Positions 1 to 8,200 of a DNA stretch of 43,400 bases are shown here, piece after piece. A program made the position numbers and the translations under genes. This stretch comes from Micromonospora arida (GTDB taxonomy: Bacteria; Actinomycetota; Actinomycetes; Mycobacteriales; Micromonosporaceae). The notes under the pieces are model-generated. The model was not told where the DNA came from. It ran no database searches and saw only the letters and a program-made list of their open reading frames with translations. The stretch covers positions 1-43,400 of the forward strand of contig NZ_QGSY01000202.1 of assembly GCF_003857035.1 (NCBI RefSeq), given 5' to 3'. How positions within the stretch are numbered: position 1 is the stretch's first letter; the number at the start of each line of letters is the position of its first letter.

Positions 1-117
1 TACGGCGGTCATGGCGGAGGGGAAACGCCCGGTTACATTCCGAACCCGGAAGCTAAGCCCTCCAGCGCCGATGGTACTGCACTCGTGAGGGTGTGGGAGA
101 GTAGGACGCCGCCGGAC
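1..117 (+). rRNA. rrf: 5S ribosomal RNA
   Basis: Structural RNA of the large ribosomal subunit. The sequence has the actinobacterial 5S pattern: the 5' strand of the terminal helix (CGGCGG near base 3) pairs with CCGCCG near base 110, and the conserved loop around CCGAACCCGGAAGCTAAG lies between. The 5' end may start one or two bases before the window. It is followed about 10 bases later by a strong hairpin terminator, so this is the last gene of an rRNA operon whose 16S and 23S genes lie to the left. Confidence 0.95.
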
Positions 118-126
118 AATCTTCCA

Positions 127-157
127 GAAAAGGCCACCCCTGACGGGGTGGCCTTTT
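127..157 (+). terminator. rRNA operon intrinsic terminator
   Basis: AAAAGGCCACCCC and GGGGTGGCCTTTT pair perfectly around a TGAC loop, with a T run at the end. This is a textbook intrinsic terminator directly downstream of the 5S gene. Confidence 0.9.
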
Positions 158-296
158 CTGCGTCTCCCCGTTCCTGCGTTTCCCCTTTTTCCTGCGTTTC
201 CCTGCCTGGTGGATCGGCCCGGTGATTCCGGATACCGAGGGCTCCCCGATGACCTGGTGAGGTCGGGAACAGGGAGCAGAGCTGCCGCGACGCCGC

Positions 297-410
297 CAAG
301 GTCACGCCTGTCAGGCCGCCAACAGGGCACCGAGGTGCCCGAAGCCCGCAAGGCCACGCCTGTCAGGCCGGAAACAGGGCACCGAGCTGCCCGATGCCCG
401 CAAGGTCACG
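297..410. repeat. 52-bp direct repeat, two full copies plus a partial
   Basis: Units at 297-348 and 349-400 differ at only a few positions; a third begins at 401 (CAAGGTCACG) and then diverges. Each unit contains the small palindrome GCCTGTCAGGC and a second hairpin: GGGCACC/GGTGCCC in unit 1 and a weaker GGGCA/TGCCC in unit 2. No plausible protein runs through. A degenerate earlier copy may lie at 245-296. This repeat and the inverted repeat at 415-464 are the only structure seen in the gene-free stretch 158-579. Confidence 0.75.
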
Positions 411-414
411 CTCG

Positions 415-464
415 ATCCTGGATGTAGTGGCCTCACGACGTGCGGACACCACTACAACCAGGAT
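415..464. repeat. Nested inverted repeat
   Basis: ATCCTGGATGTAGTGG at 415-430 pairs with CCACTACAACCAGGAT at 449-464 (15 of 16 positions). The 18-base loop contains a second small palindrome, CACG-A-CGTG, at 434-442. There is no T run, so it is not an obvious terminator. It could be a palindromic repeat element or a recombination site; nothing in this window decides between these. Confidence 0.6.
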
Positions 465-579
465 GTTGCGCGATCTTGCGGTCGGTGGGTCGGTGGTCAA
501 GGGTTCTGCAGGTTAGGGGGTCTGCAGTCTGGGGGCGCGGTCCAGGCCTCGGCCTGGTGCCCCGGGCTAGGCTCGGCCT

Positions 580-828
580 GTGGATGAGGTCCTGATCTTT
601 GTGGTGTTCGCGGGCTGCGTGGCGGCGGTCCTCGGCATCCTCTGGTGGCTCGCGTCCCGGGTCCGTCGTCGGGGCATCGGTGGCGAGGTCATGGGTCCGT
701 TCGAGGAGATGTGGCACCCCGCGGCGCACCGGTTCCGGGCCGAGGTCCGGGTGCAGGAGACTCGGACGGTGCCGATGCCACCGCAGGGCGGCAAACGCAA
801 TGGGCGCGGCGGCAACGCGCTGGGCTGA
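580..828 (+). CDS. Small single-pass membrane protein, unknown function
   Basis: 82 residues from a GTG start. Residues 4-24 form a hydrophobic segment (LIFVVFAGCVAAVLGILWWL), followed at once by a basic SRVRRRG stretch, so the C-terminal 55 residues are probably cytoplasmic. That tail ends in a basic GGKRNGRGGN segment. No family is recognised. The start has no strong Shine-Dalgarno sequence. The stop codon lies inside the first, degenerate unit of the 17-bp minisatellite. A real gene is favoured by the clear membrane-anchor design and GC-rich third positions, but it could also be a non-gene. Confidence 0.6.
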   Translation: MDEVLIFVVFAGCVAAVLGILWWLASRVRRRGIGGEVMGPFEEMWHPAAHRFRAEVRVQETRTVPMPPQGGKRNGRGGNALG

Positions 829-1060
829 CCCCAGAGCAGGGCTGACCTCAGTGCAGGGCTGACCTCAGTGCAGGGCTGACCTCAGTGCAGGGCTGACCTC
901 AGTGCAGGGCTGACCTCAGTGCAGGGCTGACCTCAGTGCAGGGCTGACCTCAGTGCAGGGCTGACCTCAGTGCAGGGCTGACCTCAGTGCAGGGCTGACC
1001 TCAGTGCAGGGCTGACCTCAGTGCAGGACTGACCTCAGAGCAGGACCGACCCGGAGCGGG
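823..1060. repeat. 17-bp tandem repeat (minisatellite)
   Basis: The unit is GGCTGACCTCAGTGCAG. Eleven consecutive copies from 840 to 1026 are identical. Degenerate copies flank them at 823-839, 1027-1043 and 1044-1060. The array fills the whole gap between two convergent genes, and its first unit supplies the stop codon of the upstream one. Because 17 is not a multiple of three and every unit contains TGA, all forward frames are closed. Confidence 0.95.
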
Positions 1061-1064
1061 GGCC

Positions 1065-2885
1065 TCAGGAGGGCTTCGGCCCGCAGACGTAGCGGGGCTC
1101 CGCGTCGTAGCGCCAGGTGAACTTCTCCCGCTTGACCACCACGCCGCCCTTCTTGATGACCCGGAAGGCGTCCTGGGTGAAGCCGTTGATGCCGTTGGTC
1201 TCGATGCACGAGGGGCCAGGAGCCAGATGGATCTGCTTCGGCGTGGTGATGTTGCGGCGCGGCCCGTACTCGGTCTTCACGCTGTCGTAGATCTTCGTGC
1301 TCCAGATCGACACGGTGATCGTGCTGGACGTGTACGACGTGTCGATGAGTACGCCGTACTCGGTGTTGTTGCGGAACTTGAAGTCCAGATCCGGCCAGAA
1401 GATGGTCGACTCGATGACCGCCGGGTACCTGTCGAACCAGTACGAGTGTGGCTTGTGCTCGACGTCCTCCAAGCCGGCGTAGTAGGTCGCGTTGAACAGC
1501 GTGGTGGTGAACTGCGATGTGCCGCCGCCGACGCCCGGCACGAGCTTGCCGTCGAGGATGACAGGAGCGTCCCGGTAGCCCTGGGCGTAGCCGCGCTCGC
1601 CGGTGTGCCCGTTGAGCGAGAACGTCTTCCCAGGTAGCACGACGGTGCCGTCCACCTTCCTCGCGATGGTCGCGATGTTCTGGCTGCGCGACGAGGCCAT
1701 GCCGCCGGTGAACCGGGTGGTGAAGGTCGACACCCGTTCCTTGATGCCCAGGCCGGCGAGCTTCTCCCCGGTCAGCTCCGGCGGCGTCGGCGTCAACTCG
1801 CCGGTCACCTCGCGGCCCTCCGCCTTCGGCAGCACGGCTAGCAGGTCGCGACTGAGGGCTGCCGTGTCCAGCTGCTGCCCGGCTTTCCCCTCCTTGGCGG
1901 TGGGCCGGCCACCGGCAATCGTCATCGTGGCGTTCTTCGGCGGCACCTCGATTGCGGCCAGCTTGTCGCCGAGCGCCGCCCGCAGCCGCTTGACGTCCAC
2001 CGAGGGGGTGAGCTTGCCGGTCTTGTCGGCGCCGAACCGGAGGCTCTTCGCGATGGCGGCGGGCGGGATCGTCACCTGGCCCTTGTTGGTACGCAGGGTG
2101 ACCGGCGCGGCGACCGCCGGCTTCGCCAGCTCGCTGACCATCCGGTCCAACTCCTCCGGAGTGGTCGCCGGGTGGGTCTCCACCAGGGGCACGGTGACCG
2201 GGGCGCCGGCCAACCAGCCGGCGCGGACCACGTCGGCGGAACGCTCCGGGTTCAGAGCCAGCCCGGGCTTGGGCTGTACGACCTTCGGCGTGGTGCCCTG
2301 ATAGGTGATCGCCGGCATCGTCATGCCCTGGGCCTGGTTGCCGAGCACCTTACGGAGCGCGTCGTCCAACCGGCCCACGTCGACGGTCACCACCGGCTCG
2401 ACGGTGCGGGAGCCGACCAACCGGCTGACCGGGTGGGCGTCGGCCTCGGCGGCTGCCGCGACGGTCGCCGGCACGTCGACGGTCAGCCCCACGTCGGCGG
2501 GGTTGATCTCGGCGGTGCGCCCGTCGACGGTGACCTTCAGCGGCGTGGCGAGGGCTGCCGCCCGCCGGTCCAGCTCCGCCCGCAACTCCCGGTCGGCATC
2601 CGCGCGGCTCCGGCCGCCCAGTTCGGTGCCGAGGACGCTGGTGCCACGGGGAACATCACCGGCGTACGCCCAGGCGCCGGCACCCGCCACGGCGGCGATG
2701 ACGCCACCGGTGATGCCGGCGGCGAGCAGCATGCGCACCCGACGCGGCCGGCGCGGGCCGCCGTCCGGCTCGCCGGGAGCGGCTGCGGTGATCGGCTCAG
2801 CGCCGTCGTCCGGCCAGGTGACCGCGGTGACCTGCACGGTGGGCCGGTCGTCGGCGGGTGGACTGTTTTCGCCGTACAGCGTCAC
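1065..2885 (-). CDS. VanW family membrane-anchored protein
   Basis: About 606 residues from a GTG at 2885, which has GAGG a few bases upstream. A GTG at 2936 would add 17 residues. A cytoplasmic proline/aspartate-rich N-terminus is followed by one membrane segment (LLAAGITGGVIAAVAGAGAWAY). Then come repeated extracytoplasmic modules of the peptidoglycan-binding type 4 kind, and a VanW domain in the C-terminal third (GKTFSLNGHTGERGYAQGY, then GVGGGTSQFTTTLFNATYYAG). The C-terminus resembles a G5-like strand (VVKREKFTWRYD). VanW occurs in some vancomycin-resistance clusters but has no settled activity; a role at the cell wall is inference. It converges on the 17-bp minisatellite and is divergent from nudC. 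Confidence 0.85.
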   Translation of the reverse strand: MTLYGENSPPADDRPTVQVTAVTWPDDGAEPITAAAPGEPDGGPRRPRRVRMLLAAGITGGVIAAVAGAGAWAYAGDVPRGTSVLGTELGGRSRADADRELRAELDRRAAALATPLKVTVDGRTAEINPADVGLTVDVPATVAAAAEADAHPVSRLVGSRTVEPVVTVDVGRLDDALRKVLGNQAQGMTMPAITYQGTTPKVVQPKPGLALNPERSADVVRAGWLAGAPVTVPLVETHPATTPEELDRMVSELAKPAVAAPVTLRTNKGQVTIPPAAIAKSLRFGADKTGKLTPSVDVKRLRAALGDKLAAIEVPPKNATMTIAGGRPTAKEGKAGQQLDTAALSRDLLAVLPKAEGREVTGELTPTPPELTGEKLAGLGIKERVSTFTTRFTGGMASSRSQNIATIARKVDGTVVLPGKTFSLNGHTGERGYAQGYRDAPVILDGKLVPGVGGGTSQFTTTLFNATYYAGLEDVEHKPHSYWFDRYPAVIESTIFWPDLDFKFRNNTEYGVLIDTSYTSSTITVSIWSTKIYDSVKTEYGPRRNITTPKQIHLAPGPSCIETNGINGFTQDAFRVIKKGGVVVKREKFTWRYDAEPRYVCGPKPS

Positions 2886-2910
2886 TGCAACCTCGATCGC
2901 CAGGGTGCCG

Positions 2911-2929
2911 CGGGAGGTCCGCCCTCCCG
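2911..2929. other. Short hairpin in the vanW-like/nudC divergent region
   Basis: CGGGAGG and CCTCCCG form a perfect 7-bp stem with a 5-base loop. It lies just upstream of the preferred VanW start, so it could be in its mRNA leader or be an operator. Function is not shown by the sequence. Confidence 0.35.
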
Positions 2930-3067
2930 GAGGCACCTACGGTAACGAATGCCCGGCCGTCCTTGTCGGCTGCGCCCGTCAGGCGCTGCTACCGCGTGTC
3001 GTTCGGCGTGTCGCACCGGTCCGGGGGCGGTGCCGGTGGAAGACCACGGACGTGGCACGGTGACCGG

Positions 3068-3985
3068 GTGGACACTGCGGAACGGGTGTTGGCGTACGGG
3101 GGCGGATCGCTGGACCGGGCGGGACCGTTGCGCACCGATCCGACGCGGTTGGGTGCGCTGCTCACCGAGGCGACCAGCGTGCTGCTGCCGATGTGGCGGG
3201 ACCGTTGTCTCGTCGACGGGCACGGGCCGGTTCGGCTCAGCGCGGAGCGCGCGGCGCTGGTCCGGTCCGCCGCCGTCGAGACCGTCTTCCTGGGGCTCGA
3301 TGGGGAGGCCGCCGTCTTCGCCGCGGATCTTTCCCCGCTCCCCGAGCGGTCCGCCGTCGAGATGGCCGGTGCGGTGCGGTCCGTCGACGTGCGGGCACTG
3401 GTCGGGCGGCTCGAACCCGGCGACGCGGCCGTCCAGGCGTACGCCAGGGGTTTGTTGCACTGGCACCGGCAGCAGCGATTCTGCGGGACGTGCGGTGCGC
3501 CGGCCGTCGCCGGCGGCGGCGGGCACCTGCGGACCTGCACCGACACGGAGTGTGGGCGTCTGCTGTTCCCCCGGATCGAACCGGCCGTCATCGTGTTGGT
3601 CGAGGCACCCGGTCGGTCGGGGCGCTGTCTGTTGGCCCGCCACGCGGGCGCGGCCGAGGACGCGTACTCGACGCTGGCCGGCTTCGTCGAGATCGGCGAG
3701 AGCCTGGAAGACGCGGTCCGTCGGGAGATGGGCGAGGAGGCGGGCGTGACGGTCACCGACGTGACCTACCAGGGGTCGCAGGCGTGGCCGTTCCCCGCCG
3801 GCCTGATGGTGGGCTTCCGGGCCACCGCCACCTCCGACGAGGTACGCGTGGACGGCGAGGAGTTGCTGGAGGCGCGCTGGTTCACCCGGGCGGAGCTGCG
3901 GGACCGGGCGGCCTCAGGTCGTCCGCTCGGTCGGGCGGACTCGATCGACCACCGACTGCTGACGGACTGGCTCGCGGAGGGCTAG
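3068..3985 (+). CDS. nudC: NAD(+) diphosphatase, NUDIX family
   Basis: 305 residues from a GTG at 3068; longer in-frame starts upstream would add unrelated sequence. The family splits NAD(H) into NMN(H) and AMP and can remove NAD caps from RNA. A zinc ribbon lies at about residues 139-162 (CGTCGAP...CTDTEC, four cysteines). The Nudix box lies at 205-227 (GFVEIGESLEDAVRREMGEE). The NudC signature after the Nudix box reads SQAWPFP at 237-243, with Ala where most members have Pro. Its length fits the family. It is convergent with the flippase gene: the stop codons overlap in a shared CTAG. Confidence 0.92.
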   Translation: MDTAERVLAYGGGSLDRAGPLRTDPTRLGALLTEATSVLLPMWRDRCLVDGHGPVRLSAERAALVRSAAVETVFLGLDGEAAVFAADLSPLPERSAVEMAGAVRSVDVRALVGRLEPGDAAVQAYARGLLHWHRQQRFCGTCGAPAVAGGGGHLRTCTDTECGRLLFPRIEPAVIVLVEAPGRSGRCLLARHAGAAEDAYSTLAGFVEIGESLEDAVRREMGEEAGVTVTDVTYQGSQAWPFPAGLMVGFRATATSDEVRVDGEELLEARWFTRAELRDRAASGRPLGRADSIDHRLLTDWLAEG

Positions 3986-5250
3986 TCGGGCTGGGCCGCG
4001 GCAACCGGAGCGGGCCGACGGGCCGTCACCGCCATCAGCGCGGTGGTGACGATGGCTGTGCCCAGGGCCACGAGGAGAAGGCCGGGGACGGTGTGGGGCC
4101 GGAGGGTCGCGGTGACGGCCACCAGGCCGGCCACGCCCACCCACAGCGGTGCCGCCGCCCAACGCGCGCCGGCCGCGAGGCGGTCGTTGAGCAGCACGAA
4201 CGTCACCGCGTAGAGCGCACCGACCGCCGCGAAGAGGGGCGCGTACCGGCCCAGGTGGTCGTAGTCGGGCCCACCGGCGAGGCGGAAGGCGAGCCCCCCG
4301 GCGAGCGTCGAGCCGAGGACAAGTGCCACGCCACAGCCGCCTGTCACCGCGAGCGCAACCGTTCGGCTGCGTCGGTCGCCGCGGGCCAGCCGCGGTAGGG
4401 CGAGGACGGCGGCGACCTGCGGTGCCCAGAGCGCGCCCTTGCTCAGGACGGTGCCGACCGAGTACGCCCCGGAATCCGACGGGGACAGCAGTTGCCGGGC
4501 CAGCAGCAGGTCGGCGTAGGAGACGACGAGCATCGCCAGGGTCGCACCGCAGCCGGCGACGACCTGAGCGACGGTCAGCCGTGGCGCGGTGGATGACCGT
4601 CGGGGCTCGCGGGCGAGTCGGGCCAGCACCGCAGGGGTGAGGGCGGCGGTCAACGCGCCGACCGCCAGCGCGCCGGTCGGTCCCGCGCCGAGCAGCAACC
4701 CGACGATCACGCCGCCGTAGCGGCCGGCGGCGAGCAGGGCCATCCCGACGGCGAGTCGTAGGAAGCGTTGGCCACCCTGCAACTCTCCGAGGGACCGGGA
4801 GGAGAGCACGATCGCCGCCGTGGTGACCGCCAGCAGCGCGGGCATCTCGACCGGCAGATCCAGGGCGGTGACCAGCAGTGGTGTCGCCGCGACCAGGGTT
4901 ACCGCGCACACTGCGGCGGTGACGGCGGTGAGCCGCCGAGTGTCGGAGGCGCCGTGCCGGGCGCGGTGCACGGCGACGGCCAGTTGCAGGCCGAGCCCGG
5001 GTACACCGACGATGGCCACCAGACCGAGGGCGGCGGCGAGCGCGCTGAGGTCGGCCGGGTCGAGCCGTCGGGCGGCCAGCACCGGCACCAGGTAGGCCAG
5101 GCCGTTGACCAGGACCCCGGCCAGGGTGATGCTGATCCCCGCGGCGCCCAGACCGTTGTTCCGTCGGCCCGGATCCTCCGTCTCCGCCGGCCGCGCCGTC
5201 TGCGCCGTCCGCTCTGTCGCTGTCGGACGGACGGGTCGCCAAGGGCTCAC
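3982..5250 (-). CDS. Polysaccharide flippase-like multispanning membrane protein
   Basis: 422 residues with about 12 hydrophobic segments and a 30-residue polar N-terminus. The first segment (ISITLAGVLVNGLAYLVPVLAARRL) and the overall layout match the Wzx/MATE-like polysaccharide exporters that flip lipid-linked glycans across the membrane. The substrate cannot be read from sequence. The GTG start overlaps the aftD stop in GTGA and has GGAGG just upstream, so translation is very likely coupled to aftD. An arabinan or related lipid-linked sugar is therefore an attractive but inferred cargo. The stop overlaps the nudC stop. Confidence 0.8.
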   Translation of the reverse strand: MSPWRPVRPTATERTAQTARPAETEDPGRRNNGLGAAGISITLAGVLVNGLAYLVPVLAARRLDPADLSALAAALGLVAIVGVPGLGLQLAVAVHRARHGASDTRRLTAVTAAVCAVTLVAATPLLVTALDLPVEMPALLAVTTAAIVLSSRSLGELQGGQRFLRLAVGMALLAAGRYGGVIVGLLLGAGPTGALAVGALTAALTPAVLARLAREPRRSSTAPRLTVAQVVAGCGATLAMLVVSYADLLLARQLLSPSDSGAYSVGTVLSKGALWAPQVAAVLALPRLARGDRRSRTVALAVTGGCGVALVLGSTLAGGLAFRLAGGPDYDHLGRYAPLFAAVGALYAVTFVLLNDRLAAGARWAAAPLWVGVAGLVAVTATLRPHTVPGLLLVALGTAIVTTALMAVTARRPAPVAAAQPD

Positions 5251-8200
5251 GTGACCTCCGAGAAGGTCGGAAGCTGCCCGTCGGCCGGCCCCGCCGGGTC
5301 AGGTTTGGTCGGGTCAGATTCGGTCGAGTCCGGCTTGGCCAGGTCCGGGTTCGGTCCCTCCCCGACCAGCGCAGTCGCCGCAACGGCCGAGGTCACGGCG
5401 GTCGGCCTGGCCCGGCGTACGGGCCGCCGTCGGGCGGTGGTGGAGAGCCACAGAGCGCCCAGGGCGACGACGATCATGAGTTGCAACAGGGCGTCGGTGT
5501 TGCGTTGCGTCGAATTGAGATAGAGCCACCCGGCGAGCAGGACGAGCACGCCGGGGAGCCACGTCTCGACGGCCCGGCTGATCGTCCTGGCCTGACGTGG
5601 GTCGGCTGGCCAGGGCAGGCGGCGTGGGCCGGGTACCGCCAGCATGAACCCCGCCGCGACCAGCAGGCCGCCGATGAAACCGCTCCACAACACCAGCGCG
5701 GCGGCACCGACGGCCAACAACGGCAGGGATCGGGTGACCCGACGACGGCCCCGCGGTACGGCGGTCGACGACGTGCGCCCGGTGGGCTGCCGGGCGGGTA
5801 GCACCGCGAGCAGGACCACCACCGCCAGCAGGATGCCGCCGAGCAGAAGGCCCGCCCGGTACGTCGTGTCCGGGGCGAAGCGGAGTACCACCTCCCCGGA
5901 GGTGCCGGCGGGAAGAATCCAGCCCTGTTGCCATCCGTCCACCACCAGCGGCTTCAGCGTCCGCCCGCCGATGGTCGCCTCCCAGCCGGTGTTGGTGTTC
6001 TCCCGCACGGCGAGTACGCGGTCGACGGGGTGATCGGCCACCCGTACCCGTCGTTCGGTGGCTTCCCAGGAGCCCACCTCGATGGCGCCGGCGACCGCCG
6101 CCGGGGTCGGCGTGGGCGTCCGCGGCACCAGGGCGACCCGAGTCGGCGAGGCGAGCTTGCTCGGTGTGGTCACGAGGCGATGCTCCCCGCGGCCCAGGTC
6201 AAGCTGTCGGGGCGTGGCCCGCCCGCACGGCGTCGCCGGCATCTCGCGCAGTTCCAGCAGGTCGCGGAGTGTGCCGCGGAGCGTGGTGGTCACCCGGGAC
6301 GCGCCGATCTGCAGCGTCGGGCCCGACCCGCAGGCCAGCGTCAGGGGTGCGTCGAGGCGCGGTTTGACGATGGTCGCTCCGGGCAGCACGGTCACCTCGC
6401 CGACCGCGACGGGCAGCTTCTCCGGCAACCGCAGCTTGTACGGGTCCGTGCTCGTGGCGGACGGCTTGTCGAGGAACTGGATGGTGATTTCGTCGGTCCG
6501 CATCGGCGGGTCCAGGCGAAGGAGCCCATCGTCGCCGAGCAGGCTGCTTTGGAAACCGTCGTCGCCGACCACCCGCACACTGCCGAGGCGGGTGGCGGCT
6601 GTGCCGTCGTCGACGGAGAACCGGAGCCCGGTGATGGTCTGCGGCTTGAGCCACGTGAGGCGCAGGATCGGTGCCTCGTCGCTGACCGCCGGTGACCAAC
6701 TGGTGGTCGGGTCCCCGTCGAGCGCCGCGCCGGCCCGACCGGTCGGGCCGGCAACGGCCGTTGAGGAGGCGCTGACTTGCGCGGCGAGGCGCAGCGGCTG
6801 TGCGTCGGCCACCAGCTTGTCGAGAGTGGTGTCCAGGTCCGGGCCGGCCGTCGGCCGCGCCCACAGCTTGGCGTCGTACGCGCCGGCGGCGGGCAGGGTG
6901 AGGGTCCGGTCGATGGTGGAGGCGTCCTCGGAACCGCGGACGGCGTCGGTGGAGCAGCGCGGGTGGCCGTCGACGGAGAAGCAGGCCGGTGTGGTGGGCG
7001 CCGCCGACACGACGACGGTCGCCGGCCGGTCGGTGGCCGGTGCGGCGGGAAGGACGAGGGTACGGCTGGTCTGGATGCCGGGAATCTTGATCTCGGCGAT
7101 GCCGACCGACCTGTTGCCGAGCGAGCGGAGGTCGTACGCGTCGTCGATCGTGATCTGGACCGCGCGGGTGGCGTGGACGCCGGGCAGTTCGAAGACCATG
7201 TGATCGCTGAACTGTTCGACGGTGCGGCTCTCGTACCCGGCGGTGACGGTCACCTTCGTGGGCAGGGCGTCGGCTTTCACGTCGAACCAGACCTCGACCC
7301 GGGTGACCCGTGTCGGGTTGGCGAGGCCTACCTCGACCCACTGGCGGTCGCTGGGCGAGTACGGCGCGGACTGCCAGGAGGTTTCGGGATTGCCGTCCAT
7401 CGCCGCGTACGGCTGGTGCTCGGGGCGGGCGCCGCCGGGGGAGTCCACCTGCGAGCGGGCGGTCGACGCGCGGATCGCGCTGATGCCCTCGAAACGAGCG
7501 ACGGTGGACTGCTGCGCTCCCCACTCGGGCAGGTAGTCGTGGGCGGGTGCCGTCACCTCGAAGGTTTCGTCGGCGGTGAGGGTCTGTGAGGCGTTGTCGC
7601 GCGCTCGGCCGAATGACACGTCCCGCCTGCGCAGCCCGTCGGTCATCGCGACCGGACCGGCGACGCCGGCAGCCGCCGCATCGCCCGCCAGGATCGTTGG
7701 CGCCGCACCGAGCTGCCCTGCCGCGGCGAGGTCGAGGAGCGATTCGGGGCCGCCCACCACGGTGGTCACGGCGTCACGGTCGTATGCGACGACGGGCTCG
7801 ACTTGCCGGTCGACCCGGTAGACCTCCAACGCCCGGACGGGCACGTCGAGCCCCTGGTCGCGGAACTCGTCCGGGGACGAGGGCTTGCCTCGCAGGGGGC
7901 CGAAGGAGGTGACGCGGGTCAACCCGGGTGAGCGCTCCAGTGCCTGCCGGACCACTGCCGGGCGGGCCGTGTCGGAGCGGCCGTGGTCAAGGTCGGCGCG
8001 GAACAGGACGTGGCTGATCCCGGACCGGGCGAGCAGGTCGGCCAGCCCGGTCGAGCCGGAGCCGGTGGCGAGTGTCGACTCGATCGCGTCCAACAGCCGG
8101 ATCGTCGTCGGTGGGGTGAAGGGGATGGCGTTGCGTACCGCCCACCGGCTGTTCAGCAGCGGCTGGGCGATCTCATCGGTGGTGTTGCCCCAGTCGTACG

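Noticed and set aside
823..1060. CRISPR-like array
   Set aside because: The 17-bp units abut with no spacers, and there are no cas genes; it is a simple tandem repeat.
2858..3067. 70-residue N-terminal extension of NudC
   Set aside because: It overlaps the divergent VanW-like gene and its promoter region, and the shorter form has the family's usual start.
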